From: Pedobacter insulae
GTDB taxonomy: Bacteria; Bacteroidota; Bacteroidia; Sphingobacteriales; Sphingobacteriaceae
NCBI RefSeq assembly: GCF_900113525.1
Contig: NZ_FOPP01000001.1
Location: 496,001 to 560,000, forward strand
DNA: 64,000 nucleotides
Reading direction: 5' to 3'
In this document: positions 36,209 to 44,123 of the stretch, piece after piece
Numbering within the stretch: the first letter of the stretch is position 1
Layout of the letters: every line of letters starts with the position of its first letter
Notes under the pieces: generated by a model
The model's database searches: none
Seen by the model: only the letters and a program-made list of their open reading frames with translations
Told to the model about the DNA's origin: nothing
Made by a program: the position numbers and the translations under genes

Positions 36209-37165
36209 ATGAATCCATCTACTTACATTTTAATCATTTTAGCCGTATTTGTACTAATCGCTTTTGTTTCTACGTTTAAAGTGGTGCCTCAACGCTCAGT
36301 TTTTATTGTAGAGCGCCTTGGTAAATACAGCCGTACCTTAGAAGCGGGTTTTCACGTTTTAATTCCTTTTATTGATAAAATAGCCTACAAACAAAATCTT
36401 AAGGAGCAAGCTATAGATGTTGCATCCCAAATCTGTATAACCAAGGATAACATTGCGGTTGAGGTTGATGGGATTTTATACCTGCAGGTAATGGATCCAC
36501 AAAAGGCTTCTTATGGTATCGATAATTACCGATTTGCTGTTATCCAAATTTCTCAAACCACTATGAGGAGTGTGATTGGTAGGATGGAGCTAGATAAAAC
36601 CTTTGAAGAGCGTGAAACGGTTAACGGCACAATTGTAAGTGCTGTTGATAAGGCCAGTGAGCCCTGGGGTATCAAAGTTTCCCGATACGAAGTTAAAAAC
36701 ATTTCTCCGCCTCAAAGTATTAGAGATGCGATGGAGAAACAAATGAGGGCTGAGCGTGAGAAGCGAGCGCTCATTGCTGAATCTGAAGGTGATAAGCAAG
36801 CTAAAATTAACCGCGCCGAGGGAGACAAGCAAGAAATGATTGCTAGATCTGAGGGCGAGAAAATGCGTAAAATAAACGAGGCCAGCGGTACTGCTTCCGA
36901 AATCGAAATGGTAGCTGTAGCAACGGCTAAAGGGATTTTAGAGATTTCAAAAGCGATAAACATGGAGGGTGGTATGAATGCAGTTAATTTGCGGATTGCT
37001 GAACAGTACCTCACTGAGTTTGGAAAGTTAGCTAAAACAAATAATACGATGATTGTGCCTGCTGATCTTTCAGATATTGCCGGTGTAATTTCTAGCATAA
37101 CCTCTGTATTGAATACATCAAACCTTAGTCCAACGCTAACTAAAACACCGGTCAGAAAATCTTAG
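36209..37165 (+). CDS. SPFH/Band 7 (paraslipin-type) protein
   Basis: 318 aa. One N-terminal membrane helix (YILIILAVFVLIAFVSTF) is followed by the SPFH domain (VPQRSVFIVERLGKYSRTLEAGFHVLIPF through EVKNISPPQSIRDAMEKQMRAER) and a coiled-coil region with repeated (R/A)SEGDKQ-like segments at about 185-230. Paraslipins organise membrane microdomains and protease or transporter assemblies. It is encoded with NfeD immediately upstream and followed by a bidirectional terminator. Confidence 0.94.
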   Translation: MNPSTYILIILAVFVLIAFVSTFKVVPQRSVFIVERLGKYSRTLEAGFHVLIPFIDKIAYKQNLKEQAIDVASQICITKDNIAVEVDGILYLQVMDPQKASYGIDNYRFAVIQISQTTMRSVIGRMELDKTFEERETVNGTIVSAVDKASEPWGIKVSRYEVKNISPPQSIRDAMEKQMRAEREKRALIAESEGDKQAKINRAEGDKQEMIARSEGEKMRKINEASGTASEIEMVAVATAKGILEISKAINMEGGMNAVNLRIAEQYLTEFGKLAKTNNTMIVPADLSDIAGVISSITSVLNTSNLSPTLTKTPVRKS

Positions 37166-37206
37166 TCGATATAAGAAACTTTTTTTCGAGTTCGCTATAT
37201 ATTAGC

Positions 37207-37242
37207 AAAAGGGCAGTTTTCATTTTGAGAACTGCCCTTTTT
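37207..37242. terminator. Bidirectional terminator between SPFH gene and GC-rich islet
   Basis: AAAAGGGCAGTT and AACTGCCCTTTTT pair with a few mismatches near the loop. T runs exist on both strands, so it can serve the plus-strand SPFH gene and the minus-strand gene ending at 37245. Confidence 0.88.
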
Positions 37243-37244
37243 GG

Positions 37245-38003
37245 TTATGCGGTATCTACCGCTACAATACACAGGGTATTAAAAGCCCCATTAATGAGCG
37301 AGTAGTAAACACCATTTACCTCCTGGTAAAAGTTTACGCCAAGCGCCAATACAATCGGGCCGACGGCATTTGGAGGCAGCGTGCCGGTTAAAACCATGGG
37401 CGGAATCGTGCCTGTAACCGGTGCATAATCAGATAGTGCAAGCTGTAAATCGCTACGTTCCACCACTTGGTCGAGGGTGATCAGCGCAGTCCCAGCCGTA
37501 AGGCGGAAATGCGTGGCCGCTTTTGGTTTGGCCAAGTGAATTTCCGGCTTAATTTCCGGTAAACTCATTTCTACTACCCCTGTTGCCCGGTTGATGCTGG
37601 ATATGGCATCTACAAACAGCGTGTTGTTCAGAGGAGCTGCTTCGTTGAAATTGAAGTCCTTCAAGATCCCGAAGCTGGCTGCGGTTACCTTTCGCTCTCC
37701 GCGCAGACTGCTCGTATCGGCTTTCATCATGCGGAATAGTCTGCTGCTTAACCTTGTCGCCATTTTCGGATCATGTGTTTGCAGGATCATTGAACGCAGT
37801 AAATCCCTGATGTTCTTCGCTGCGACACTCACGGCCGCAAACTCAGCATTGTTTTCTCTGGTGCGCTGGTAGGCCGGATCATTTTTAATGCGATCGGCAC
37901 TTACGCCACCTTTAACTCTGGCCTGGTAGCCACTTTTTGTTTTGAAGAAGGATAAGTCCCCGACTTTCCCCTGCAGCTTAATAAAGCTTTCTTGTTTTGC
38001 CAT
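37245..38003 (-). CDS. Conserved-looking hypothetical protein, GC-rich, possible island gene
   Basis: 252 aa, no signal peptide or membrane helix. The N-terminus MAKQESFIKLQGKVGDLSFFKTKSGYQARVKGG is followed by a helical middle and a Pro/Thr-rich C-terminal part (APVTGTIPPMVLTGTLPP). I recall proteins with similar N-termini in several Bacteroidota, without function. A sampled 60-bp stretch is about 52% GC, clearly above neighbours, suggesting transfer. The only gene close by with a similar orphan character is the 68-aa ORF at 38619. A phage-like or contractile-structure role is possible but unsupported. Confidence 0.7.
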   Translation of the reverse strand: MAKQESFIKLQGKVGDLSFFKTKSGYQARVKGGVSADRIKNDPAYQRTRENNAEFAAVSVAAKNIRDLLRSMILQTHDPKMATRLSSRLFRMMKADTSSLRGERKVTAASFGILKDFNFNEAAPLNNTLFVDAISSINRATGVVEMSLPEIKPEIHLAKPKAATHFRLTAGTALITLDQVVERSDLQLALSDYAPVTGTIPPMVLTGTLPPNAVGPIVLALGVNFYQEVNGVYYSLINGAFNTLCIVAVDTA

Positions 38004-38618
38004 TATATTATGTTTTTAACAAAAGCACCATTGCCCTTGCTTGATGTAAAGGTGAGGCTATTAAAAATGAGCAATGTCGTTTTTGGCGCATTTGGCGCAT
38101 TTGTCGTTTTTGGCGTAAAATGTCGTTTTTGTCGCAGGGAAATTGGCCGGTAGTAAAGTTTGCTTGCAAGTTCGTTTAACCGTAGCCTTCTCGATATCCC
38201 TTGCTTTGCTATTGGGTTCCTATCCGATAGTATCTCGGCATTATAACACTTTAAGGGGGTAAGAAGCAATAAGCACCGAGACTAGTAGGGTAAACGGCGG
38301 ATAAGTGGAAGGCATTTGGGTTAATTTGGAAAACGAAGTGGTTACCGTTAGTATTTAGGCAGAATTTTGCTGTCTTTAACCATAATTATTTCAATCCGAC
38401 GTCATTTTCACTTATAATATTCTTAATGAAATTTTGTTTTTGTTGTGAATATGATAATGGGTGTTTTACCTACCCTTGTCAATTTGGCAAAGGCGCTGTG
38501 CCTAGCATTACGATATTCGTAAAAGTGTTAAAATTGGTGTTAAAGAGCTGAATATTAGGTATCTTTACATTATAAAACATTAAATAAAAACAACTCGATG
38601 AGTGAATAATTAAAGAAG
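38004..38618. other. 615-bp gene-free stretch of the islet
   Basis: No credible gene is seen; an 88-codon minus-strand frame (38003-38269) has no family features and overlaps the repeats. The stretch holds three copies of TGTCGTTTTTG (38075-38085, 38102-38112, 38121-38131) interspersed with GGCGCATTT units, then unrecognised sequence. A weak -7-like box TATCTTTA (38560-38567) lies upstream of the 38619 ORF. Confidence 0.6.
38075..38131. repeat. Three copies of TGTCGTTTTTG with GGCGCATTT spacers
   Basis: TGTCGTTTTTG at 38075, 38102 and 38121 (spacing 27 and 19 bp), with TTTGGCGCA twice between the first two. It lies 70-130 bp upstream of the 252-aa gene's start on the minus strand, where repeated protein-binding sites could act. 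Too few units for a CRISPR array. Confidence 0.65.
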
Positions 38619-38825
38619 ATGAAAGTGCCGTTACATAGAATAGTTTTTTACACTGCCGATCTTAAGCAGATTACGGGTAAAAGCGATCGTACTTGTCAGC
38701 GTACGATGACGCTAATGCGCGATTTCTTTGCCTTAAGCAAGTTTCAGCAGGTAACGGTTCATCATGCTTGTGAATTTTTAGGGTTAACATTGGATGAGAT
38801 AATGCCTTTTATCAAGATGCTTTAA
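38619..38825 (+). CDS. Small HTH-like protein of mobile-element type
   Basis: 68 aa from ATG 38619. DLKQITGKSDRTCQRTMTLMRDFF looks like a helix-turn-helix of the kind found in small excisionase- or island-associated proteins of Bacteroidota, followed by a second helical part (VTVHHACEFLGLTLDEIMPFIKML) that resembles the 'vtveefceytgl' tail of those proteins. This is pattern recognition, not a search result. It shares a TTAA stop with the convergent PagL-like gene. It may regulate or be a relic of the GC-rich islet next to it. Confidence 0.6.
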   Translation: MKVPLHRIVFYTADLKQITGKSDRTCQRTMTLMRDFFALSKFQQVTVHHACEFLGLTLDEIMPFIKML

Positions 38826-39931
38826 ATTTTAAGTACGATCCCATAATTCATATAATCTGCCTGGGCAAAATGCATATAAGAGCTGGCTTGGATCCCTAGT
38901 TTAGGGGTAATGAAGTAGGTTGGACCGAATGCCCAATACCAAGTAGCATTTTTATAATAGCGGTCATAATAAATATATTTGCCAATGCGACCGTTGATGG
39001 TTATTCTCCACACATTTACATCGGTACCCACGCTTGCACCCAGCCGCCAGGGTTTGTAAGAAGAGCCATAATTTTGAAAAGTCTCTGCATTATTATTTGG
39101 ATCAAAGGTGGTAAAATAATACACCGCGTCTAATCCTGTCTTGAGTGTAATTAAATCATTTAAGTACAAATTATATCCAGCGTATAATCCACTTCTATAT
39201 TTAGCTCGTTGCTTTTCAAAAACACCTCTAAAACCGAAACCTCCCATTATTTCGAATGAGTTTCGCCGCAAAGTTTGAAAGCTAGTTTCGTTTTGGTGAT
39301 TGGGCTTTGCCTTGTCGTTAAATTTAATACCCAAATAAACATTTCCGGTATTTAATCCCCCGTTGGGAACTACCACGCCCCCGTTTGAATGATGTAAATA
39401 AGAACCACCCCCAAGTAAACTAAATTTAGGAGATAAGGGAATCTCTGCTTCCAACTCACCTAAAATCGTTTCGTTAATGTGGGAACCCATATATCGATTT
39501 TGTTTATTGGTAAAATACGGCTTGGTTACATACGATAAACCTAAGGCAGGCATGAAATTGATTTTTACTTTGCCAAGTTCGAGTAATCGGATTTTTAAAC
39601 GGGCTACCACACCGATAGAGCTGCCAAGGCCTTTAGTAATGGTGTCTTGCATGCCTTGCAGTCGACTAAAATCTCTATAAACCAGCATTAGCCCATAAGA
39701 TTTAGCGTTTGCATGCCTTATCCAATTGGCGGGGTCATGTTCCAGGCTTTTATTATAAATAAAATCAGCGCCGTAAATTTTATCCTGGAATAAATGCCCC
39801 TGGTCTTGTAATCCATGTGCGCCGAAAACAGTTCTAAATTCGTAAGAGTCTCCTTGTTTTTGGGCAAAAAGTTTAGGGGTTTCTATTAAAGAAAGAACTC
39901 CAATTACGGCGAAAATTATTTTATTGATCAT
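38822..39931 (-). CDS. Acyloxyacyl hydrolase / PagL-like lipid A 3-O-deacylase
   Basis: 369 aa with a signal peptide (IIFAVIGVLSLIETPKLFAQ). The predicted beta-barrel part resembles the PagL family: SFLLGGGSYLHHSNGG-like segment with His180, Ser182 and Asn183 matches the HxSN catalytic motif. PagL removes the 3-position acyl chain from lipid A in the outer membrane. The C-terminal 150 residues add further beta strands, making it longer than typical PagL (about 150-190 aa). It starts directly after the LpxR-like stop (0-bp gap), so the two are translationally coupled. Confidence 0.83.
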   Translation of the reverse strand: MINKIIFAVIGVLSLIETPKLFAQKQGDSYEFRTVFGAHGLQDQGHLFQDKIYGADFIYNKSLEHDPANWIRHANAKSYGLMLVYRDFSRLQGMQDTITKGLGSSIGVVARLKIRLLELGKVKINFMPALGLSYVTKPYFTNKQNRYMGSHINETILGELEAEIPLSPKFSLLGGGSYLHHSNGGVVVPNGGLNTGNVYLGIKFNDKAKPNHQNETSFQTLRRNSFEIMGGFGFRGVFEKQRAKYRSGLYAGYNLYLNDLITLKTGLDAVYYFTTFDPNNNAETFQNYGSSYKPWRLGASVGTDVNVWRITINGRIGKYIYYDRYYKNATWYWAFGPTYFITPKLGIQASSYMHFAQADYMNYGIVLKI

Positions 39932-40903
39932 TTAATTAAAACTATAGGCCAGTATTGCCGAACCATAATGGTAAGCTTTTGCTGAGCCGTCAATTTCTTG
40001 TGTTTTTAGGGTAACGATAAACTTCGAATTCCATCTTTTAGATGCAAAATTTATGCCTAGCTCTTGCGAATATACCCAATGTTTGATGCCAAAAGTTACC
40101 GGGCCTTTATCGGCATTAAATAATCCGCCCTGAATCGTGGCATCATAGGCAACAAAATTAACCTGTGGTTTGGTGAAAAAGAAAAACTCCCGATCTGTTT
40201 TTCGGTTATCTCCTTGCTTATTTTTTATTCTGCTATTGGCATATGATGATTCATAAAAGGGGTTCATATTACCGAAACGGATTAATAATCCAATATTGGC
40301 ACCTGAGAAGGTATTGCCTAATAATACGGATGACGTACCGCTGAAATCTAATTTCTGGTTTACGGTGTGATAAACTGGTTGTTGATAGGAAAAATTGAGG
40401 TTGAGTGCCAATTCATCTTTGACCTGGTACTCCCAGCCTTGTACAGTATAGGTGCCAATTAGTTTATGGAAGGCAGTTTGCATTTCTTCTCCAAAGGCGT
40501 GCGGACCAATAATGCCTATTTGTGCCGAAGCTTTTAAGATCGCTTCGCTTTTGTAAAACCAGCCCATGGCAGCGCTCCCATATAAATAACCTGCGAAAGG
40601 TCTGTCGTGCAGCTTTACATCCGGCGCATGGGCAGAATAAGGGTTGTAGATTTTCTGGCCAATCTCCAAGTCAACAATCTTTTTCTCCAGACGAGGTTTT
40701 AAATTTTCTTGCTCTAGCGCATGGCGATAGTAAGCAAAAAAGCCATTGGTATAATAACGGTCTTGCAAGTAGGCAATATAAACATCGTTTTCGGCCATTG
40801 CACCTATTTCGTTTTTGTACGATTGGCTGTAGCTGATTTTGCTTGATAGCATAAAAACGATAAAGAATAGGCCTAAGGCGGTTGCGTAGATTTTAACTGG
40901 CAT
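39932..40903 (-). CDS. LpxR-like lipid A deacylase (DUF2219)
   Basis: 323 aa with a signal peptide (LFFIVFMLSSKISYSQ). The mature N-terminus carries the LpxR motif AENDVYIAYLQDRYYTNGFF (Asn39, Asp40; YTxG) and later GIIGPHAFGEEMQTAFHKL, matching GPxAxGExxQ. LpxR is an outer-membrane, Ca-dependent enzyme that removes the 3'-acyloxyacyl group of lipid A, lowering endotoxicity. Length is as expected. It is the first gene of a two-gene unit with the PagL-like protein, divergent from the alpha/beta hydrolase. Confidence 0.9.
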   Translation of the reverse strand: MPVKIYATALGLFFIVFMLSSKISYSQSYKNEIGAMAENDVYIAYLQDRYYTNGFFAYYRHALEQENLKPRLEKKIVDLEIGQKIYNPYSAHAPDVKLHDRPFAGYLYGSAAMGWFYKSEAILKASAQIGIIGPHAFGEEMQTAFHKLIGTYTVQGWEYQVKDELALNLNFSYQQPVYHTVNQKLDFSGTSSVLLGNTFSGANIGLLIRFGNMNPFYESSYANSRIKNKQGDNRKTDREFFFFTKPQVNFVAYDATIQGGLFNADKGPVTFGIKHWVYSQELGINFASKRWNSKFIVTLKTQEIDGSAKAYHYGSAILAYSFN

Positions 40904-40971
40904 CGGTAAAATTGTGAGCTAAAATTAGTTAATTTTTTCTGTTCCATTTAATAGAATTATCTTCGCTAATC

Positions 40972-41799
40972 ATGACAAGCCACTTTCTTAATCATCCAAT
41001 CGTAAACCTACATTATTATCGTTTCGGAACGGGAAGCAAAATAATGCTCTGTTTTCATGGCTATGGGATGCATGGGAGGCAGTTTAAATGGTTAAAAGAA
41101 AAGTTCGGAAGTGAATACACGTTTTACGGATTTGATCTATTTTTTCATGAACAAACCGTATTAAGGGATAATGCGATCTCCAATATAAAAAAAGGGCTTA
41201 CCAAAGCTGAATTCTGCGAAATCATCAGTTCGTTTTGTAGCAGTCAATTCATCGGGGAGTTTTCCTTGATGGCCTATTCTTTGGGAACAAATTATGCAGT
41301 GGTAATGGCAGAGAGCGGATTGTTTAAGATTGAAGAAATATTTTTAATGGCTCCGGCATTTTTAAAAATCCCACCTGTATTTAAAGTATTGGCTAAAAAT
41401 AGGCTGGCAAATTTATTTTTCCGAAAGGTATTGCTAAGCAGGAACGGTGTTAAATTGATGCTTGATTTTTCGAAAGGTATCGGCGCAATTGATGCTAAAA
41501 ACCATGAGATTCTCCAAAAGGAGATGTCAACACCTGATTTACGTTTTGCTTTTTATGCAACTGTTACTTATTTACGATTTTTAGTACCTGTGCATCAACA
41601 GCTAATTGAACGGTTAAATGAACAAGGTATTAAATGTTTCTTTATTTTTGGCGAGCGTGACAGCATGTTTCCTCAGCATATTGCTGATGATATGATTGCG
41701 AAATTAAACTTTGCCCAAAAAATTGTACTGGATGAAGACCATGATTTGGTGAATGCTAATTTGGGCAATCATTTATATCGTTTAAAATATGATCATTAA
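40972..41799 (+). CDS. Alpha/beta hydrolase
   Basis: 275 aa, no signal. The N-terminal region has LCFHGYGMHGRQF (oxyanion HG) and the nucleophile elbow is AYSLGTN (G/A-x-S-x-G, Ser in the middle of residue ~95-105). A late Asp (FIFGERDSMFP) and His (DEDHDLVN) complete the triad. The substrate is unknown. A near-match -7 box (TATCTTCG, 40958-40965) precedes it. It is divergent from the lipid A deacylase pair; a lipase or esterase role acting on released acyl products would fit but is speculation. Confidence 0.82.
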   Translation: MTSHFLNHPIVNLHYYRFGTGSKIMLCFHGYGMHGRQFKWLKEKFGSEYTFYGFDLFFHEQTVLRDNAISNIKKGLTKAEFCEIISSFCSSQFIGEFSLMAYSLGTNYAVVMAESGLFKIEEIFLMAPAFLKIPPVFKVLAKNRLANLFFRKVLLSRNGVKLMLDFSKGIGAIDAKNHEILQKEMSTPDLRFAFYATVTYLRFLVPVHQQLIERLNEQGIKCFFIFGERDSMFPQHIADDMIAKLNFAQKIVLDEDHDLVNANLGNHLYRLKYDH

Positions 41800-41932
41800 A
41801 GCTAAACCTTTACCAAGAAACTGCCTATTGATTTTTGTAAATTTCTTGTTCGGGTATTGCAGATATCATAAAAAACATAATTGGTAACTGTGGAACGAGC
41901 CATGAGTTTAATATAAATTCCTTCAGCTTTGC

Positions 41933-41940
41933 TATCTTTG
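41933..41940 (+). promoter_or_regulatory. -7 promoter box upstream of DUF2752 gene
   Basis: TATCTTTG matches TAnnTTTG. It lies 20 bp upstream of the TTG start at 41960. No convincing -33 box at the normal distance. Confidence 0.5.
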
Positions 41941-41959
41941 GGTTTAACTCCATAAAGGT

Positions 41960-42286
41960 TTGTATCTCGCAACAATTATTTTTAGTGTGTTTGATTTTTT
42001 AAGTAAGCACCTGTTTACCTGTCCAATAAAGGAACATTTTGGAATCGATTGTCCGGGTTGTGGATTTCAGCGTTCTGTTTTAGCGTTTTTTCAGGGCGAT
42101 TTGATACAGTCATTTAAGCTTTATCCCCCTACCATCCCTTTTATAATTTTAGTGGTATTGACAGCCATTCACTTAAAGTTTGATTTAAAACATGGCGCCT
42201 TTTTAATTAAAATATTATATATAGGAATTAGTTTAATCGTCATAATAAATTATATTTATAAAATATTTACGCATCAATTAAATTAA
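41960..42286 (+). CDS. DUF2752 membrane protein with CPGCG motif
   Basis: 108 aa if TTG at 41960 is used; GTG at 41987 is the only near alternative, and no ATG is available before the domain. The domain motif is FTCPIKEHFGIDCPGCGFQRSVLAFFQGDLIQSF, followed by two transmembrane helices (PFIILVVLTAIHL and ILYIGISLIVIINYIY). DUF2752 proteins are small membrane proteins of unknown function; the CxxC may bind metal. It precedes a CCC-motif membrane protein by 3 bp, a frequent Bacteroidota pairing. Confidence 0.83.
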   Translation: MYLATIIFSVFDFLSKHLFTCPIKEHFGIDCPGCGFQRSVLAFFQGDLIQSFKLYPPTIPFIILVVLTAIHLKFDLKHGAFLIKILYIGISLIVIINYIYKIFTHQLN

Positions 42287-42289
42287 TCT

Positions 42290-42706
42290 ATGTCTGAAGA
42301 ACAACAAGATCCACAAGGAACAGCACACCAACACGTAAACCCAACTCCGCAACCGGGTGGCGGATTTAATTATGGGATGCAACATGCGCTGCCAAATGCT
42401 ACACCAGTTTTGATATTAGGTATTTTATCTATTGTAACCTGTTGCTGCTATGGTGTAATTGGATTAATTTTAGGTATAGTTGCTTTAGTTTTAAGCAAAA
42501 AAGACAGGGCGTTATATGCTGCCAATATTACGTTTTACACGGAGAGCTCCTTTAAAAACCTAAATGCGGGCAGGGTATGTGCTATTATTGGGTTGGTATT
42601 AAACATTATTTATCTATTGCTGATGATTGCTTTTGTTGCCATGTTCGGATGGGCAGCATTGAGTGATCAACAGGAAATTCAACGCATTTTAGAAAGTTAT
42701 CAATAG
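42290..42706 (+). CDS. CCC-motif membrane protein (DUF4190-like)
   Basis: 138 aa. A Pro/Gln/Gly-rich cytoplasmic N-terminus (about 1-40) is followed by two hydrophobic helices; the first carries VTCCCYGVIGLILGI, the cysteine triplet that gives the family its name. The second helix is VCAIIGLVLNIIYLLLMIAFVAMF. Role unknown. It is translationally close to DUF2752 upstream and followed by a strong terminator. Confidence 0.82.
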   Translation: MSEEQQDPQGTAHQHVNPTPQPGGGFNYGMQHALPNATPVLILGILSIVTCCCYGVIGLILGIVALVLSKKDRALYAANITFYTESSFKNLNAGRVCAIIGLVLNIIYLLLMIAFVAMFGWAALSDQQEIQRILESYQ

Positions 42707-42707
42707 G

Positions 42708-42759
42708 AAAGTCACCACTTTGACAAACTTTAAAAGTTTGTTAAAGTGGTGACTTTTTT
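42708..42759 (+). terminator. Strong terminator after the CCC-motif gene
   Basis: AAAGTCACCACTTT and ACAAACTTT in the left arm pair with AAAGTTTGT and AAAGTGGTGACTTT; one G-T mismatch interrupts the long stem. T run 42754-42759. The core CACTTTGACAA equals that in the hairpin at 24095-24105. Confidence 0.9.
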
Positions 42760-42775
42760 ACCGCTTCATATTTAT

Positions 42776-42783
42776 TATCTTTG
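42776..42783 (+). promoter_or_regulatory. -7 promoter box of bacilliredoxin gene
   Basis: TATCTTTG, 25 bp before the ATG at 42809, directly after the preceding terminator; the -33 region overlaps its T run. Confidence 0.55.
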
Positions 42784-42808
42784 TACTTTAATTTAAAAAA
42801 GGAAAAAG

Positions 42809-43219
42809 ATGTATCCAGAATATTTAGTAGAACCCATGCGTGCAGAGTTAACCAACGTAGGTTTTGAAGAATTGAAATCAGCAGAAGAAGTAGATCAAGC
42901 GATCAAAGGCGAAGGTACTGTTTTTGTCGTGGTGAACTCAGTTTGTGGTTGTGCAGCTGCTAATGCTCGTCCGGCCGCAAAACTTGCAGCTGCTAATGCA
43001 AAACACCCTAATAAATTGGTAACCGTTTTTGCAGGTATGGAAAAAGATGCGGTTGATAGAGCGAGAGGTTATATGATGCCTTTTCCACCTTCTTCTCCGT
43101 CGATGGCTTTGTTTAAAGATGGCAAATTGGTGCACATGATTGAGCGTCATCAAATAGAAGGCCGTCCCGCACAAATGATTGCCGATAGCTTAATTGGCGC
43201 ATTTGAACAATATTGCTAG
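42809..43219 (+). CDS. BrxA/BrxB family bacilliredoxin
   Basis: 136 aa, thioredoxin-fold DUF1094 protein. The active-site motif is SVCGCAAANARPA (CGC), typical of BrxA/BrxB (YphP/YqiW). These proteins remove bacillithiol mixed disulfides from proteins or otherwise handle thiol stress in the cytoplasm; some Bacteroidota make bacillithiol (family knowledge). Full length. It has its own promoter and is followed by an inverted repeat that may terminate it. Confidence 0.93.
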   Translation: MYPEYLVEPMRAELTNVGFEELKSAEEVDQAIKGEGTVFVVVNSVCGCAAANARPAAKLAAANAKHPNKLVTVFAGMEKDAVDRARGYMMPFPPSSPSMALFKDGKLVHMIERHQIEGRPAQMIADSLIGAFEQYC

Positions 43220-43224
43220 TCTAT

Positions 43225-43260
43225 AATTAGCTAATTAGTCATTGGGCTAATTAGCTAATT
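43225..43260. terminator. Inverted repeat AATTAGCTAATTAG between convergent genes
   Basis: Perfect 14-bp arms (43225-43238 and 43247-43260) around an 8-nt loop. It overlaps the first two bases of the cdaA stop codon. It lacks GC and a long T run, so termination is only possible; it sits exactly between the convergent bacilliredoxin and cdaA genes. Confidence 0.6.
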
Positions 43261-44050
43261 AAAAATCCTTATTCAACAGTTTCTCCAGTTCTCCAAAAGA
43301 AACGTTCATTCGTACCCTGCCTTGTTTGGCGTAGGCAATCTCACCGGTTTCTTCAGAAATAATTACGGCAACAGCATCGGTATTTTCGGAGATTCCTATT
43401 CCGGCACGATGCCGTAATCCAAATTGTGGCGGTAGTTTTTCGTTATCTGTTAGGGGTAAAATACAGCTGGCGCTCTTAATTTTGTTTTCTGCAATTACTA
43501 CAGCGCCATCATGCAAAGGACTGTGCTTCTGAAAAATGCTTTCTAACAAACGTTTGGATATTTTTGATTCGATAATCTCGCAACTATTGGCAAAGAGTTG
43601 ATCATCATAAAACTTTACAAAAACAATCAGTGCGCCTGTTCTAGTTTTTTTCATGCTTTTGCAGGCATCTATAATCGGCTTAATCCTTAGTAAATTATCT
43701 CTTTCTAAATCTTTACTGCCAAAAAGGTTGCCCCACCAGGTTTTGTTTTTTTGTAAAAAGGTATTCTTTCCAATATGTAAAAGAAATCGCCTAATCTCGG
43801 GTTGAAAAATGACTACCAAGGCTAGAATACCAACACTCATAAATTTGTTGATGATGGTAGACAACAAATCCATATGTAAGCTGGTTACCAAATGGTAAAA
43901 CAAAAAAATGATAAGGAGGCCAAGGAGTAAATTTACGGCGAGGGTATTTTTAATCAAGCTATAAATGTAATAGAGCAGAATAGCCACTACAATGATGTCT
44001 ATTACATTAACCCAAGTAATTTTAAGGAAATCGAAGTCGAGGCTCTTCAT
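43259..44050 (-). CDS. cdaA: Diadenylate cyclase CdaA
   Basis: 263 aa from ATG at 44050 (a TTG at 44059 is a less likely start). Three N-terminal transmembrane helices (about 15-85: VNVIDIIVVAILLYYIY, LLLGLLIIFLFYHLV, VGILALVVIFQP) precede the DAC domain with DGA (Asp181) and RHR (213-215), both intact. It makes c-di-AMP from two ATP at the inner membrane, controlling osmolyte and cell-wall homeostasis. It lies downstream of folP on the same strand, as in many Bacteroidota. No CdaR or GlmM is adjacent. Confidence 0.96.
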   Translation of the reverse strand: MKSLDFDFLKITWVNVIDIIVVAILLYYIYSLIKNTLAVNLLLGLLIIFLFYHLVTSLHMDLLSTIINKFMSVGILALVVIFQPEIRRFLLHIGKNTFLQKNKTWWGNLFGSKDLERDNLLRIKPIIDACKSMKKTRTGALIVFVKFYDDQLFANSCEIIESKISKRLLESIFQKHSPLHDGAVVIAENKIKSASCILPLTDNEKLPPQFGLRHRAGIGISENTDAVAVIISEETGEIAYAKQGRVRMNVSFGELEKLLNKDF

Positions 44051-44078
44051 GTTGCACAAGATAAGAATTATCCATTTA

Positions 44079-44122
44079 GCTTTGACAACTTTTTAGCAAT
44101 GTGTAGAGAAAGTTGTTAAAGC
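44079..44122 (-). other. Imperfect hairpin between folP and cdaA
   Basis: GCTTT-ACAACTTT pairs with AAAGTTGT-AAAGC with one mismatch around a 16-nt loop. No U tract follows on the minus strand, so it may attenuate or protect RNA rather than terminate. Its stem shares TTTGACAA with the hairpins at 24094 and 42708. Confidence 0.5.
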
Positions 44123-44123
44123 T

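Noticed and set aside
38075..38131. CRISPR array
   Set aside because: Only three 11-bp repeats with irregular spacing and no cas genes.
38003..38269. 88-codon minus-strand ORF
   Set aside because: No domain features, overlaps the TGTCGTTTTTG repeats, and has basic random composition; more likely non-coding.
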